A DNA stretch of 64,000 bases, from assembly GCA_905182985.1 (NCBI GenBank), contig CAJJDN010000119.1:211201-275200 (forward strand), read 5' to 3'. Below the pieces are notes generated by a model. It ran no database searches. It was not told the origin of the DNA and saw only the letters and a list, made by a program, of their open reading frames with translations. Positions 10,992 to 21,412 of this stretch are shown piece after piece. Both the position numbers and the translations under genes were made by a program. Within the stretch, counting starts at the first letter, position 1. Every line of letters starts with the position of its first letter. This stretch comes from Paramecium sonneborni (Eukaryota > Ciliophora > Oligohymenophorea > Peniculida > Parameciidae).

Positions 10992-12734
10992 ATGCAATTT
11001 ATTAACATAGAATTGAGAGGATCTAATATAAATGGAAAAGGATTTGAAAGAATATGTCGATCAATTATTCCAGATGCAAAAACTTTGATTGCATAATGGA
11101 ATGCTATAGGTGGAGTTGTAAGTGCATTATGTGATTTATTAATGAATCCATTATATCAATTATAATTAGTTGATCTTAAAAATAATAGAATATAAGCAGA
11201 TCATTATACGAGAATTTTTTAGATGTTAAAATAAAATACAAAATTATAATCATTGAATTTGAAATGGAATGAAATTGGAGAGAAAGGAGCCTAATATTTA
11301 TTAGAAGGATTAAATGTTAACAGAAATTTGAAATTCTTGGATATATCTTGTAATAAGATACCAGAAGAATTAGCAACATAAATAAGAGAACGAATAGAAT
11401 GAAATAGATCATCTGATTTAATGGCTAAGAATTAAATTGGAATTAAAGAATCATAAAGAAATATTTATCAACCTATAAAACAATAACAAAAACAGCAGCA
11501 ACAATAACAAATATACCTGATAGATCAATTAAAAAAAATGATGTCATTAGAGTTGCTTAATTAAAAGAATAAATAGAACAAGAATTAAGACAAAATAGAT
11601 TAATGAATGAAGAACTTACAAATAGAATTAATTCATTAAGATAAGAAATATTAAGTAAAGAATAAGATGTTGGTATGGCAAAAAGACATCTATCATTGAA
11701 GCAGAATACACTAAAGTTAAAAGATAATTTGATGAACTTGGTAAAGCTAGTGATTATAGATAATAAGAATTAACGAATGAATATGTTGCTAAAATAAACA
11801 TATTTTAGCATTAGAAAATGAATACATGCATGTATTATCTTAAATAGTTATAAATTGATTAAATTAATGGTTATTGGTAACCTAAATTAGATGGTATTTA
11901 AACTAAATTCAATTCTTTGATGAAAATTAATGATTAATACAATTAGCAACTTTTAAGAATGAAAGAATTCTTTTTTAAAAATGAGATTAGATCATGATAA
12001 AAATGTTAAAGCTGTAGAAGGTAGATTACTTATTGAAGAAAAAGCTAGATATAATCATTAAATTGAATTATTAAAGAAAAAGGAAATGAAAGCTTAACAA
12101 ACTTTGAAGGTTCACACTTTTATTTATTTAAATTTATTCTTTTTATTACAATTAATTTATAAATTTATGAGTAATTTTTGCAATTCAATATTTTATCTGT
12201 ATTCCTAAATCAATAATTAAGAGAGCTGAAAATGAAAGTTAAGCTATTAAAGATGACATGTAAAAATTAGAAACTAATCTAAAGATAGATAATTAATTGA
12301 GGAATAAATACAATAAGAAAGGGAAAAGGTTCATTAAACACATTTACAAATTAGCAAAAGAAGTATTAAATAAGAAAAAATGATTAATAATAATAATGTT
12401 TTGGATCATCATATTGACAATCTAATAAAAAAATAGATGAAACATTTTTCATCTTAAATATTTAAAAAGGTAATTAATTATTATTATATTTTTAGATAGA
12501 GGAATAGATGATATCTAATAAAGGAGGTTAATATAAGAAAGACAATATGCTTTACATAAGACTAATTTGTAATTATAGCATTAGAGAACCTTAGAATAAG
12601 AAAGACTCATGAGTAATTAAGAAGAAAATAATGTTAAATTAAGGGCTGAATATGAAAAGTTATGTCATGTTGTTTAACGAAAAGTCTAAAATGCCTCAAT
12701 CTCTAACTAAGATGATTAGTTATTTTATATATGA
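10992..12734 (+). pseudogene. leucine-rich repeat / coiled-coil protein, decayed
   Basis: The first 130 codons encode clear ribonuclease-inhibitor-type LRRs (LVDLKNNRIQADHY, LQSLNLKWNEIGEKGAQ, LKFLDISCNKI). The frame is then hit by TGA at 11400-11402, in a context (RIE-stop-NRSSDL) that continues as good coding. A Gln-run follows. Next come long coiled-coil segments (KEQIEQELRQNRLMNEEL, EYTKVKRQFDELGKA, LIQERQYALHKTNLQ), each convincing but in a different frame. Shifts without an intron signature occur near 11515, 11700, 11800 and 12300. A stretch of about 110 bp of non-coding character interrupts the coil at about 12110-12221. It ends at TGA 12732. The ancestor was probably a ciliary or basal-body LRR-coiled-coil protein. 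Several independent lesions make a single functional product unlikely. Confidence 0.7.
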
Positions 12735-13079
12735 AATATTAATTATTTAATTAACTTAATCTTAATATTAATTGGAAAAATTATTATTATAATTCTAAGA
12801 AATTCTTAATATATATTAATAATTTGATTCAACTATAAGATGAAAAATGGTTGAAAATAATATTAAATATATTTATGTTTTTTGAAATGATTATTATTTT
12901 ATGATATATTAAAAATTAAGTTAAGAAAGTTCATGAAATTTAAAGTATTGATAAAAATAGAATGATTTTAAAAGTTATAAATAATTGAATTTATGCATAT
13001 TAACAAATATAATGACAAATTATGAGATATAATACATATTTTCAATTCATTGAAATCCGATTAAAATATCGTTTTAGTA

Positions 13080-13980
13080 TTATTAATATCTATATATAAG
13101 AATTTCTCTTCAAACAATACTAGAACTAAAGCTAACCGGCTTGGTTTGATGTATTAGTTTTGAAAGAATTTTCGAATGTTTCCACTAAGAAGTTCATAAA
13201 ATTGAATACTGACGAAGTTAACCTACTTCTTAAGGATTCAAGAGTTAAGTTCTAAATGGGCATACATAAAATGTTGTATGGATAGTTAGAATATATACAG
13301 TATGAGTAGAAGATTAAAGTTCTAGAATTTTTAAGACTCTTCTATTTTATTGGATGAGTTATTCAAAAAAGAGTAGATAAAACGTAATTATTATAAAAAT
13401 TGTAGACTATACAAAATGGTATAATATGAATGGAATAGTTACAATTGACCTCCGCAACCCCTGAAAAATTCAAAGATGTGATTTTGCCTTACTTTTAATC
13501 ATATTTCTTAATTGATTAATTGGATTCAGAGCAGCTCTATATTTGAAAATTGCAACCTACACTTGGTAAACCTGATACAACAATGGAATAATAATTATTT
13601 TAAAAGTCAAGAACTTAACTAAAGTCATTGACAGATTTATGAATTTTTTATGATGTACATATATATAGATATTTGAATTACATAATGAGAAATGTTATCA
13701 TTAAGATTCTAATCTATTTAATGAAGTACATTCAAAGGATTTTTATTCTAGGGATCCAAAATGAATTTCTAAAGAATTACGAGTATTCGTTTTTTTTTAA
13801 GTATTATTATTTTTAGAATATGAAAAAGTAAAGAGACTAAGTAAATATTAGAAATCTTAGGATATTTTGTAAGTGATGGATTGGTTAAATAAGTTTGAAT
13901 AAGTTAAAAACAAATTCAAAGCTTATGATTTTTAAAATTATATAGAAATGATTGAAATGATTGATTAATTTTAAAAATGA
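13080..13980 (+). pseudogene. unidentified relic gene with in-frame TGA codons
   Basis: From about 13139 one frame runs without any frameshift for 500 bp and reads as normal protein (PAWFDVLVLKEFSNV, EYIQYEQKIKVLEFLRL, TPEKFKDVILPYFQSY). It contains TGA at 13355, 13427, 13544 and 13640. Each sits where Trp reads naturally (FIG-stop-VIQKR, GII-stop-MEQL, LYI-stop-KLQP, TDL-stop-IFYD). After 13650 the coding quality moves to other frames. A C-terminal piece (VMDWLNKFEQVKNKFKAY) ends at TGA 13978. I do not recognise the family. G-to-A change of TGG to TGA is the simplest explanation. Confidence 0.55.
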
Positions 13981-14214
13981 AATATGCTAAAATATTTTTT
14001 TCAGCAAAGCTAGTGTAATATAAACAAAAACAACAAAAAAAAGAACACTAAATAAATACTGAATTTTGATTTTTTTTGAATAGAAGAACCTTAAATTTGA
14101 CATAAGGGATTGGAAAGAATTGAATTGATTATCGTGAATATCAAAATAAACCTTTTTTTCAATATTTGAATAAATTTTATAAGTTATTACCATGTATTTT
14201 CACCTACTTTTAAT

Positions 14215-15228
14215 ATGGCTTAACACGTCGCGATGAACAATAATATGGATAGATCATTAATTTACTAGAATTCCATTAAATTAAATAATGAATATGTATT
14301 ATAGAGTAATTATATAAATTTACATTTCCACATACATAAGATGGATTATATCATGTTTTAAGACCTTTCTTATCTGTTAGTTTATGATATAAAGATTTAG
14401 TACAAAAAGATAGTGTATATCTACCAAATTGTGAATCTTTCAATTTTATTGCAGATAGAGTTAATGAAATAAGACAATAATATATATATAATAAAATAAT
14501 ATAGGAGATTAAGAATTATTGATATTTGTAGCTGATCGTATAATACATCTAAAGAAATACAATTTTGTCTAAAAAAGTAGCAGAAGAATATCAAGATTTG
14601 TAAAACTTGAAGGAATTAAAACATTACTCCTAATGATAAAATTAAAATTATTATTTCAGTACCTGAATTCCTTGAAAATATAGATTAAACTATCAAAATC
14701 ACTAAATAAATAAAATTGTCAGCAAATAAAACTTATTCAAGTTTAAACTGAATCTCAAATATTCTTTGCCATGGTTGCATTTAATTTTGGATTAGCTTGT
14801 AATAGTTTAATAGTTTCTGAATGTATTTTCTTTCAATTATCAACTGTATCTTGATCACTCTTGGCTTGCTCTAAAACATCCATTCAAAAGTATTAAACAT
14901 CTCTTTATAAAAGAATTCATAATGATCTCAATATTGGAATCCTTAATTCTTTCTATTATCTTATTTGAGAAAATCAATTATATCTACTGTTCTTAATATA
15001 ATTACTTACTCCATATACTCTTCTGAATATTAATTTTTATGGTACTATTCTTAAAGCATCTTTTATCTATGAACAAATTCATTCACAAAACAATTTTACG
15101 ATCAATTAAAATGAAAATTTGAGAATTGAAGTTATGCAAAGTTTAGGATTGGAAACAGGATTATTAAATATTAATAAAAAGATAAAATAAAACATATTTA
15201 TCAAGAATCTGATTCTGGCTAAAATCAT
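14215..15228. pseudogene. fragmentary relic region
   Basis: Plus-strand pieces look like protein but do not join: MAQHVAMNNNMDRSLIYQ, then FPHTQDGLYHVLRPFLSVSL followed by TGA at 14385 and YKDLVQKDSVYLPNCESF. After this come short open pieces in all three frames. A minus-strand piece near 14770-14890 (MDVLEQAKSDQDTVDN-stop-KKIHSETIKLLQ) is also interrupted by TGA. No family recognised. This probably holds the remains of one or two genes. Confidence 0.35.
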
Positions 15229-16699
15229 TCAAGAGAGCTATTATATATATTTATTATTTTACTAAGCAATCGATTCAATTTTATATTGCATGTTTACTAA
15301 AGTGCATAAAAATTAACTTTTGTAAAACAAACATTCATATATGCCTATCTAATCTACAATATGATTAATAATTTTTTTGCAAATTGCAAATCTCTATTCT
15401 GGAATTTTATATGTGAATCCATATATAATCAAACTAGTTAAATTTTAGCTTTGCTCTACTAATTATATTTCCTGAATTTTGTATAATTTTGATAGGCAAC
15501 TTAATAAACTAAAAAAAAGTGGCAAATTTGTGTTAAACTGTTACAGATCAAATAAAATTTTTGCAGAATTCCTTTTCATTATAAAATTCATAAAAGAACG
15601 TATCTTAAAAAGACTTAATTATTCAACTTAATTTATTGTTACATTTTTAAAGTAATAAGATTATTGAATGATTTACTTTTAGATTTCATTATAATAAAGC
15701 TATTTATCAATGAATTTTATTTTTTTTAAAAGCTTGAGATATGAATAATTATTTTAATAATCTTTTTGTGATTAAAGCTCGGTAAATTTTAATGAAATAT
15801 TTAATTCCATCAATTTATTCATTATACAATCAATTACATATTTCTTTGAGCTATGTACTACTTTAATCTAAAATTGATAGTTTTTATGATGGATCTGTTC
15901 TAATAAATATTGATATAAATCAATTTTTAAATTAGAAATTCTAAAACCTTTTAAGAAATCTTTAGAATCAATTTCAATAACTTATTTTATAGAGGAATTT
16001 GCAAAGACAAGATCAATCTTATTCCAAATTTCATCATATGATAATAACACAATTTTTTCTTCAATCAAATTATCCCATAAAAATAAAGCTTATTTTTACT
16101 GTTCTTTTAAAAAAAATTAAGTTCTATTGTGTTTTTATCTAAAATACTCTTTTTACCAAAACAATATCAAATATAATAAGAGGATAAACGAAAATGGATT
16201 TAATTAAGCAGAGTTCCTCATAAATAATCTAGAAGAAACAAATAGAATCTAAAGAAATTGATTTAGTATAAAATTAGGGCTTAATGCAAAATTGAGTGCC
16301 ATAAATTAGGATATATCAAAAATCCAAATAAATTCAGTGTCATAATATTCTTTGTAAAAGTATGGTAGGAATTGATAAAATGATGATAATAAACTAAGGA
16401 TTGATATTAAATAGCCTACTAAAGTTATGAACTTTTTTTTAATAAGAATGTAATAGAAAGTGATTGTTTATCCACAACATACAATAATCATCAAGCATCC
16501 AAGAGTAAATTCATTTCTTTAAATCCAAAAGATGCTTAAAATAACATTTGATAATGATAGCAAAACCATAGTATATTTGAAGGCATCATAGAGCTCATTC
16601 GAATAATTTTCTTAATATTTCTATTCAAGCTTCCGATCATGAAACTTAAGAGTCAAAGGATTCATAAAGGAATTAATTATGAAACAATATTTGATTCAT
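15229..16699 (-). CDS. unidentified multi-pass membrane protein
   Basis: An uninterrupted frame of about 480 codons on the minus strand, stop TGA at 15229. A 25 nt intron (GTTTCATGA...GAATAG, near 16630) joins the first exon, which starts MNQILFHNQF. The N-terminal third contains four to five hydrophobic segments (VLLSLSNVILSIFW, GCLMIIVCCGQTITFYYILI, FITLVGYLISILSLLSSFY, FSFILLLYLILFW). The remaining roughly 290 residues are soluble and helical (WDNLIEEKIVLLSYDEIW). The membrane block followed by a cytoplasmic part resembles sensor-type proteins of ciliates, but no catalytic motif is visible. Function unknown. Unlike its neighbours, it shows no frameshift. Confidence 0.6.
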
Positions 16700-17518
16700 T
16701 ATTATTTTGAACCAGAATATTATAATAACTAATTTCAACAATTATTAAGAAGATGCTGTTTTAAGATTATAACTAAAGACAAAGAGAGTATTAGATTTAA
16801 ATTTCAAAGTGTAATCTCTTATTTTATAAGAGATAATTGATAATTCATTTTTTTGGTTGTTTAACTGATTAGAAAATTCATATTATAATAATGTAATTAT
16901 TTAAGAAAAGATTATTCAATGATGAGGATTAGCCAATAATAAAAAAAGAAGACAATTCAAACTAAAGTTTTATAAATATATAAATTACTGCGATATCAAT
17001 AAATTTTTACTTTTTTTTAAAAGACTAAGGAATTGAGAATCTTTTCTTATACCTTCTCAAGTTGGGCTTTTTTTATAATAATTTTCATTTTATTTATATA
17101 ATAATTAAAACAACAGAAATAATTATAATAAGAATTTTAGAATATTTAAAAAAATTTGTTCAGGGATTATTTAATTTAAAAGGTAATTAGTATATGTGTA
17201 CTAATAAAAAACATAAGAAATTGTCTTTTGTTATTAAACATATAAACTTATAAATAATAAATAATATGAATTACATATAAAAGATAATTAAATTTATTTA
17301 ATATTTGTAAATCCTTAAACTGATAATGGAATCTCAATAAAAATAGTATTATTAAAAGGAGTAGTATTAATAATGATAGAAAGTTGATTATAAATTATCA
17401 TTTGTTTGATATCTAATAAGGGTGCCCTTATTATTTGAGAGACATTTAATAATGAAATAGTTTACAATAATTCCATATAAGTATAAAAAATAGTCCATTT
17501 ATTTTTACTATTGATAAA
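16700..17518. other. AT-rich stretch without a supported gene
   Basis: About 820 bp. Some frames are open near 16700-16917 on the minus strand because of the ciliate code, but none has start, stop and composition of a gene. Nothing is recognised from 16920 to 17518. Confidence 0.4.
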
Positions 17519-17869
17519 ATGGAAGAGTCTGAAAATAGAGAAAAATATGAATAAATTTTTGACACTATAATTCAAATGAGTAAGAAGAATAGTGAATATT
17601 ATATGTTCAAACATCTGTATAATCTTTTTGTTTAGAAAATGGTTTGAGTATAAAAGAAGCTTTATAGGAATCTGATAGAGAAAGAATTTTAGAGAAATAA
17701 AGAGGGTATGTAAGAAATTAATTAGCATAAGACAAAAAATTTAGAATAAATAAAATCAGTTTCACGTTACCTAAAAGAAAAGGTTTTATTGTGATAATTA
17801 AATGGTCAAATGCGTCTTTCTAATTGATTAATAATTTTATAAAAGACATGTTTAAACAAGTAATTAAAA
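17519..17869 (+). pseudogene. short broken gene fragment
   Basis: Starts with a good coding stretch (MEESENREKYEQIFDTIIQM). It then changes frame near 17610 without an intron of suitable length and continues as LENGLSIKEALQESDRERIL and INKISFTLPKRKGFIVII. It lies directly against the 3-prime end of the thioredoxin gene. The family is not recognised. It could be a small real gene with an intron I cannot see. Confidence 0.35.
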
Positions 17870-18255
17870 TCAACTGCAAACCTTATCTATAAAAGATTTA
17901 GTTTTTCTTTCACTATATCCAGTCATAGAGTCAATAGAAGTTCCTCTATTTAGTAAATGAACAGATGGAATTTAAGCCTTCTAAATTAAATAAATATTAA
18001 GCAATACCGCTATTTATTATACGACATCATAGAGTTCCTCATTATCAACATTAACCAAGCAAAGTTACCATTTTTCTAAGTTCTTCTCAGCTTCTTAAAT
18101 TAATTAAGGATTCAACTTATGACATGGAGCACACCTATATTTGATTCATTATAATTTTCATACCATTCAGCAAAAAAACTAACAACAACTGGCTTTTAAT
18201 TACTCATGACGTGTTCATGCCATTCTTAGCTGTTGTTTATTTAAACACAATTCAT
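17870..18255 (-). CDS. thioredoxin
   Basis: Small dithiol-disulfide oxidoreductase. After splicing a 29 nt intron (GTATGAA...AATATAG) that splits the Trp codon, the active site reads KPVVVSFFAEWCAPCHKLNP. The thioredoxin core follows (LCLVNVDNEELYDV) with IPSVHLLNRG carrying the Ile-Pro in place of the usual cis-Pro Thr/Ile-Pro. The active site is CAPC rather than CGPC, common in some thioredoxins and ciliate paralogues. Start 18255 (MNCVQINNSQEWHEHV) gives a protein of about 118 residues; a shorter start at 18207 is possible. It ends at TGA 17870. Confidence 0.9.
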
Positions 18256-18365
18256 CAAAAAATATAATAATGAATGACCTTTAAACAAATCTAAACCAGT
18301 TTATAAGATTAAATAGTATGTAATAATATGATTTATTTTTACAAAATAATATTTATTTGTAATTA

Positions 18366-21349
18366 ATGAATTCCGATGAAATGGAGAAATTACAACCTAT
18401 GTTCAATCGAATTACTAGAATTCTACAAAGTATCATTTTACTTTATGTGCAGAGCCAACAACTAATAGAATAATTCCAATCAAATTTCTATAAAAAATGG
18501 AACTACTATAGAATTCACTTCTTGATCCAACCTTGGAAATTAATTCATTAGATTATGATTAATTAACTTATGATGAATTAAATTAATTGTCTAAGTTGAA
18601 TAAGGAATCAAAAATAGAATTGCTTATAAGTCTGTTCAATTTATTCTTCAAATAAAAAAAAGTAGTTGGGGAAATAGATATCTTGGGTAAAAGTACCATT
18701 TTATGGTCAAGGAAAAAAATTGAAATTGATTTAGACATTAAGGAATTAATAATTTATCGATAAAATTCAAAGGAAAAACCCTATATAATAGATTTAACAG
18801 AATTTCTTATTAATTAAAGAGGCTATCTAAGAGGCAGATATCAATATGAATTATTATGTAGAGATCCTAACGCATAAATTAAAGATATCATTATTGGAAG
18901 TGAAGATAAGGAAGAAATTACTAAATGGGTTGAATATTTCTTAATTTGTTGCAAATAAGAAAATGTGGAACGATCTAAAACAATTTTAATGAAAAATGAA
19001 TTATAAAGTGAAATTAATTCTTAAGATTCTCGTGACAGATATGGTACTGCTATTATCAAAAAAAAATAAGCTGATGATACCAAAATTACTAAATAAATAA
19101 CTACATTAAAACCTTAATAATAATAATAATATATAAAACCAGAAACTATTATCATTGAAGAATAAATTTTTCAAGAAAATTTACCTAATATCTTTGAAAA
19201 TCTTAAAGATAAACTTAATCTAGATTTTTTAATGGATGATCATGAATTTACTTTAATTTCATTTGAACACTGTGCCAGAATCATGCAATCAAATATTAAT
19301 AAAAATAATTTTAGAGTTTATGTATCTTTACCAAGAACTTCTCTTGAAATACTCATTAATTCTCTTTATGATACATCCTCACTTAAAAAATGGAATAAAT
19401 AAATTAAATCTTAATAAATCATACTCTAAGCAACTCCTTTCCTTGCTTAAATTGAAGAGATTAGAGAACCTTTAAGTTTTCTTTATTAACCAAGATCTTT
19501 CAAATTCTTAAGATATATATATCCATATAAAGACTCTTTCTTTATTATTGAGAAATCTTATGAGAGTGATGATAATTCTGGATATATTGAATGGAATATT
19601 ATTGGAATTTTTCTCTAAGATCTATAAAGTAAAATTATGATTGTAGACACACTTGTCTATAACAAAGGGTATATAACTTAAAATTAAGATTAACAACTTA
19701 TTTTAAATTATGTTTAATAATTTCAAAATTATAAACATTTTTTAAAAGAGGAAAACAGAAGATAGTAAATAAGTAATGTCAATTTTCCAATATTTGTAAG
19801 TGAAGCTATGACTTTAATAAACCGTTATGAATAACTTAAAAATAAATCAACCAAAAAAACATTTAAGTCTTAAGTTACTCGATCAGCATATTAAGATTTA
19901 ACTGTATCTCCAAATTTATCTTTTTAAGCAAGCCAAATTAATGATAGTTTTTCCTTAGATGAAGATAATCAATAAAGAGATTCTTTTCTTAAAGAAGATA
20001 TACGTTCAGATTAATAAAGAAGAGGAATATATCTCAAAAATGAGAATATAAATTAATTTTATCTAATCTCTAAATATACAAAGGAGTCCTTATAATAGTT
20101 TTTATGTGATAGATTGTTGGATATTGAATAAGAGGTACATCATCTTTCATAAATTCATTACTATTAAACAAAACCATAGATGAATATTTAATTAGAAAGA
20201 TATGAAAAGAATAATAATGGATAACATTTTTTTTATTAATCAGATTGGATATATGATGCTTAAAAAGGTTTCTTGAAATTTATAAATTAAGATAAACTTG
20301 CTCAATAGAAGAAGGTTTTTTATTACATCTTACAGAAAATTGGGTAAAGTCTATTAAGAACAAGTATACTACATATATGTGTTCCTGTTCATATATTTGA
20401 GAGGAGAACTAATCTATAAAGATTAGCCAGTTCTTTTTCTTATGCTCCTCATTTCTTAGAACCTGTAGTTAATAGTACTCCACTTGATTAAATGAAAGCC
20501 TTATTAGGCTTCATTGTATCTATGAATATATTATATCTATCATTAGAGAAACCTTTTAATCCAATCCTTGGTGAAACCTTTCAATGTTGGATTAAAGGTT
20601 GTCCTATTTACTTTGAATAGATTAGTCATCATCCACCTATTGCAGCATTTATGATGTATGGGCATGGATATAAATTTAATGGACATTTTGAAACTTAAGC
20701 TTCTTTAGGTTTAAATTCTATTACTGGTAGTAATTTTGGTAAAGTTAATTTGGAATTTGTTAATGGTTCAAAATTGGAATTTAATAATTGTAAAGGATAT
20801 TTAACTGGAATAACAATTGGAGATAGGATTTTTTATTTAGAAGGTCCTATTTATTGTATTGATTATGTTAATGAATATTTAGGAGAATTGTACTTTAATC
20901 CACCATCTGGATTGTTTGGAAAAAAAATGGCTTTAGATTATTTTTAAGGTTCAATTTTTAAAATTGACGAAAAAGAGGTAGCCAGATGGAAAAAATTAGG
21001 ATATAAAAAATATTAAGGTTTAAATGGATCTACTTAAAAATATCCTGCTTTAAGTAAAATAGATGGATAGTATTTATAATTTTTAATAAAATAAGTTGGT
21101 AATCTGAAGGTAAAAACTTTAATGTTGACGAAAGAAACGTTTTTAATATTATGACAGATTTTCCTTATGAAGTTTATCCTGAATAATATCCACTTGCTTC
21201 TGATTCATAAAATAGACTAGATTTAGTTGCTTGGCAATTAAATGATTTTGAATTAACAATGAAAAATAAAGTATTAAAATATTATTAATTTATAGGAATA
21301 TTTAGAAAACTAATAAAGAAGAGATAGGTAATTAAGAAATAAAAAATGA
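18366..21349 (+). CDS. oxysterol-binding protein-related protein (PH-START-like-ORD)
   Basis: Lipid transfer protein of about 960 residues. An N-terminal PH-like region (18660-18960, VVGEIDILGKSTILWSRK) is followed by a START-like segment (about 19150-19700). The C-terminal ORD (20390-21349) contains NPILGETFQCW and the family signature EQISHHPPIAAF. The end (EYLENQQRRDRQLRNKK) has the basic Arg/Gln helix of ORPs. Three introns are inferred: a 23 nt one after codon 21 ending CAG, 21070-21095 ending AAG (gives DGYWQSEGKNF), and a 25 nt GT...TAG one near 21276. The protein probably moves sterol or phosphoinositide between membranes. PH, START-like and ORD domains in one chain is not the usual animal or yeast layout. 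Confidence 0.88.
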
Positions 21350-21412
21350 ATTAAATTTTTATTTAATTAATTTTGTATTGTAAATATTGAATAAATTTTT
21401 TGATTAATTAAG

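Noticed and set aside
13987..14193. Minus-strand ORF with a hydrophobic end
   Set aside because: Stops only in the standard code (TAG = Gln here), has no family match and overlaps relic sequence; more likely random.
17462..17728. Minus-strand hydrophobic ORF of 88 codons
   Set aside because: Antisense of the better coding plus-strand fragment (MEESENREKYEQ).
20750..20947. Separate 65-codon gene
   Set aside because: It is an internal piece of the ORD of the oxysterol-binding protein, in the same frame.
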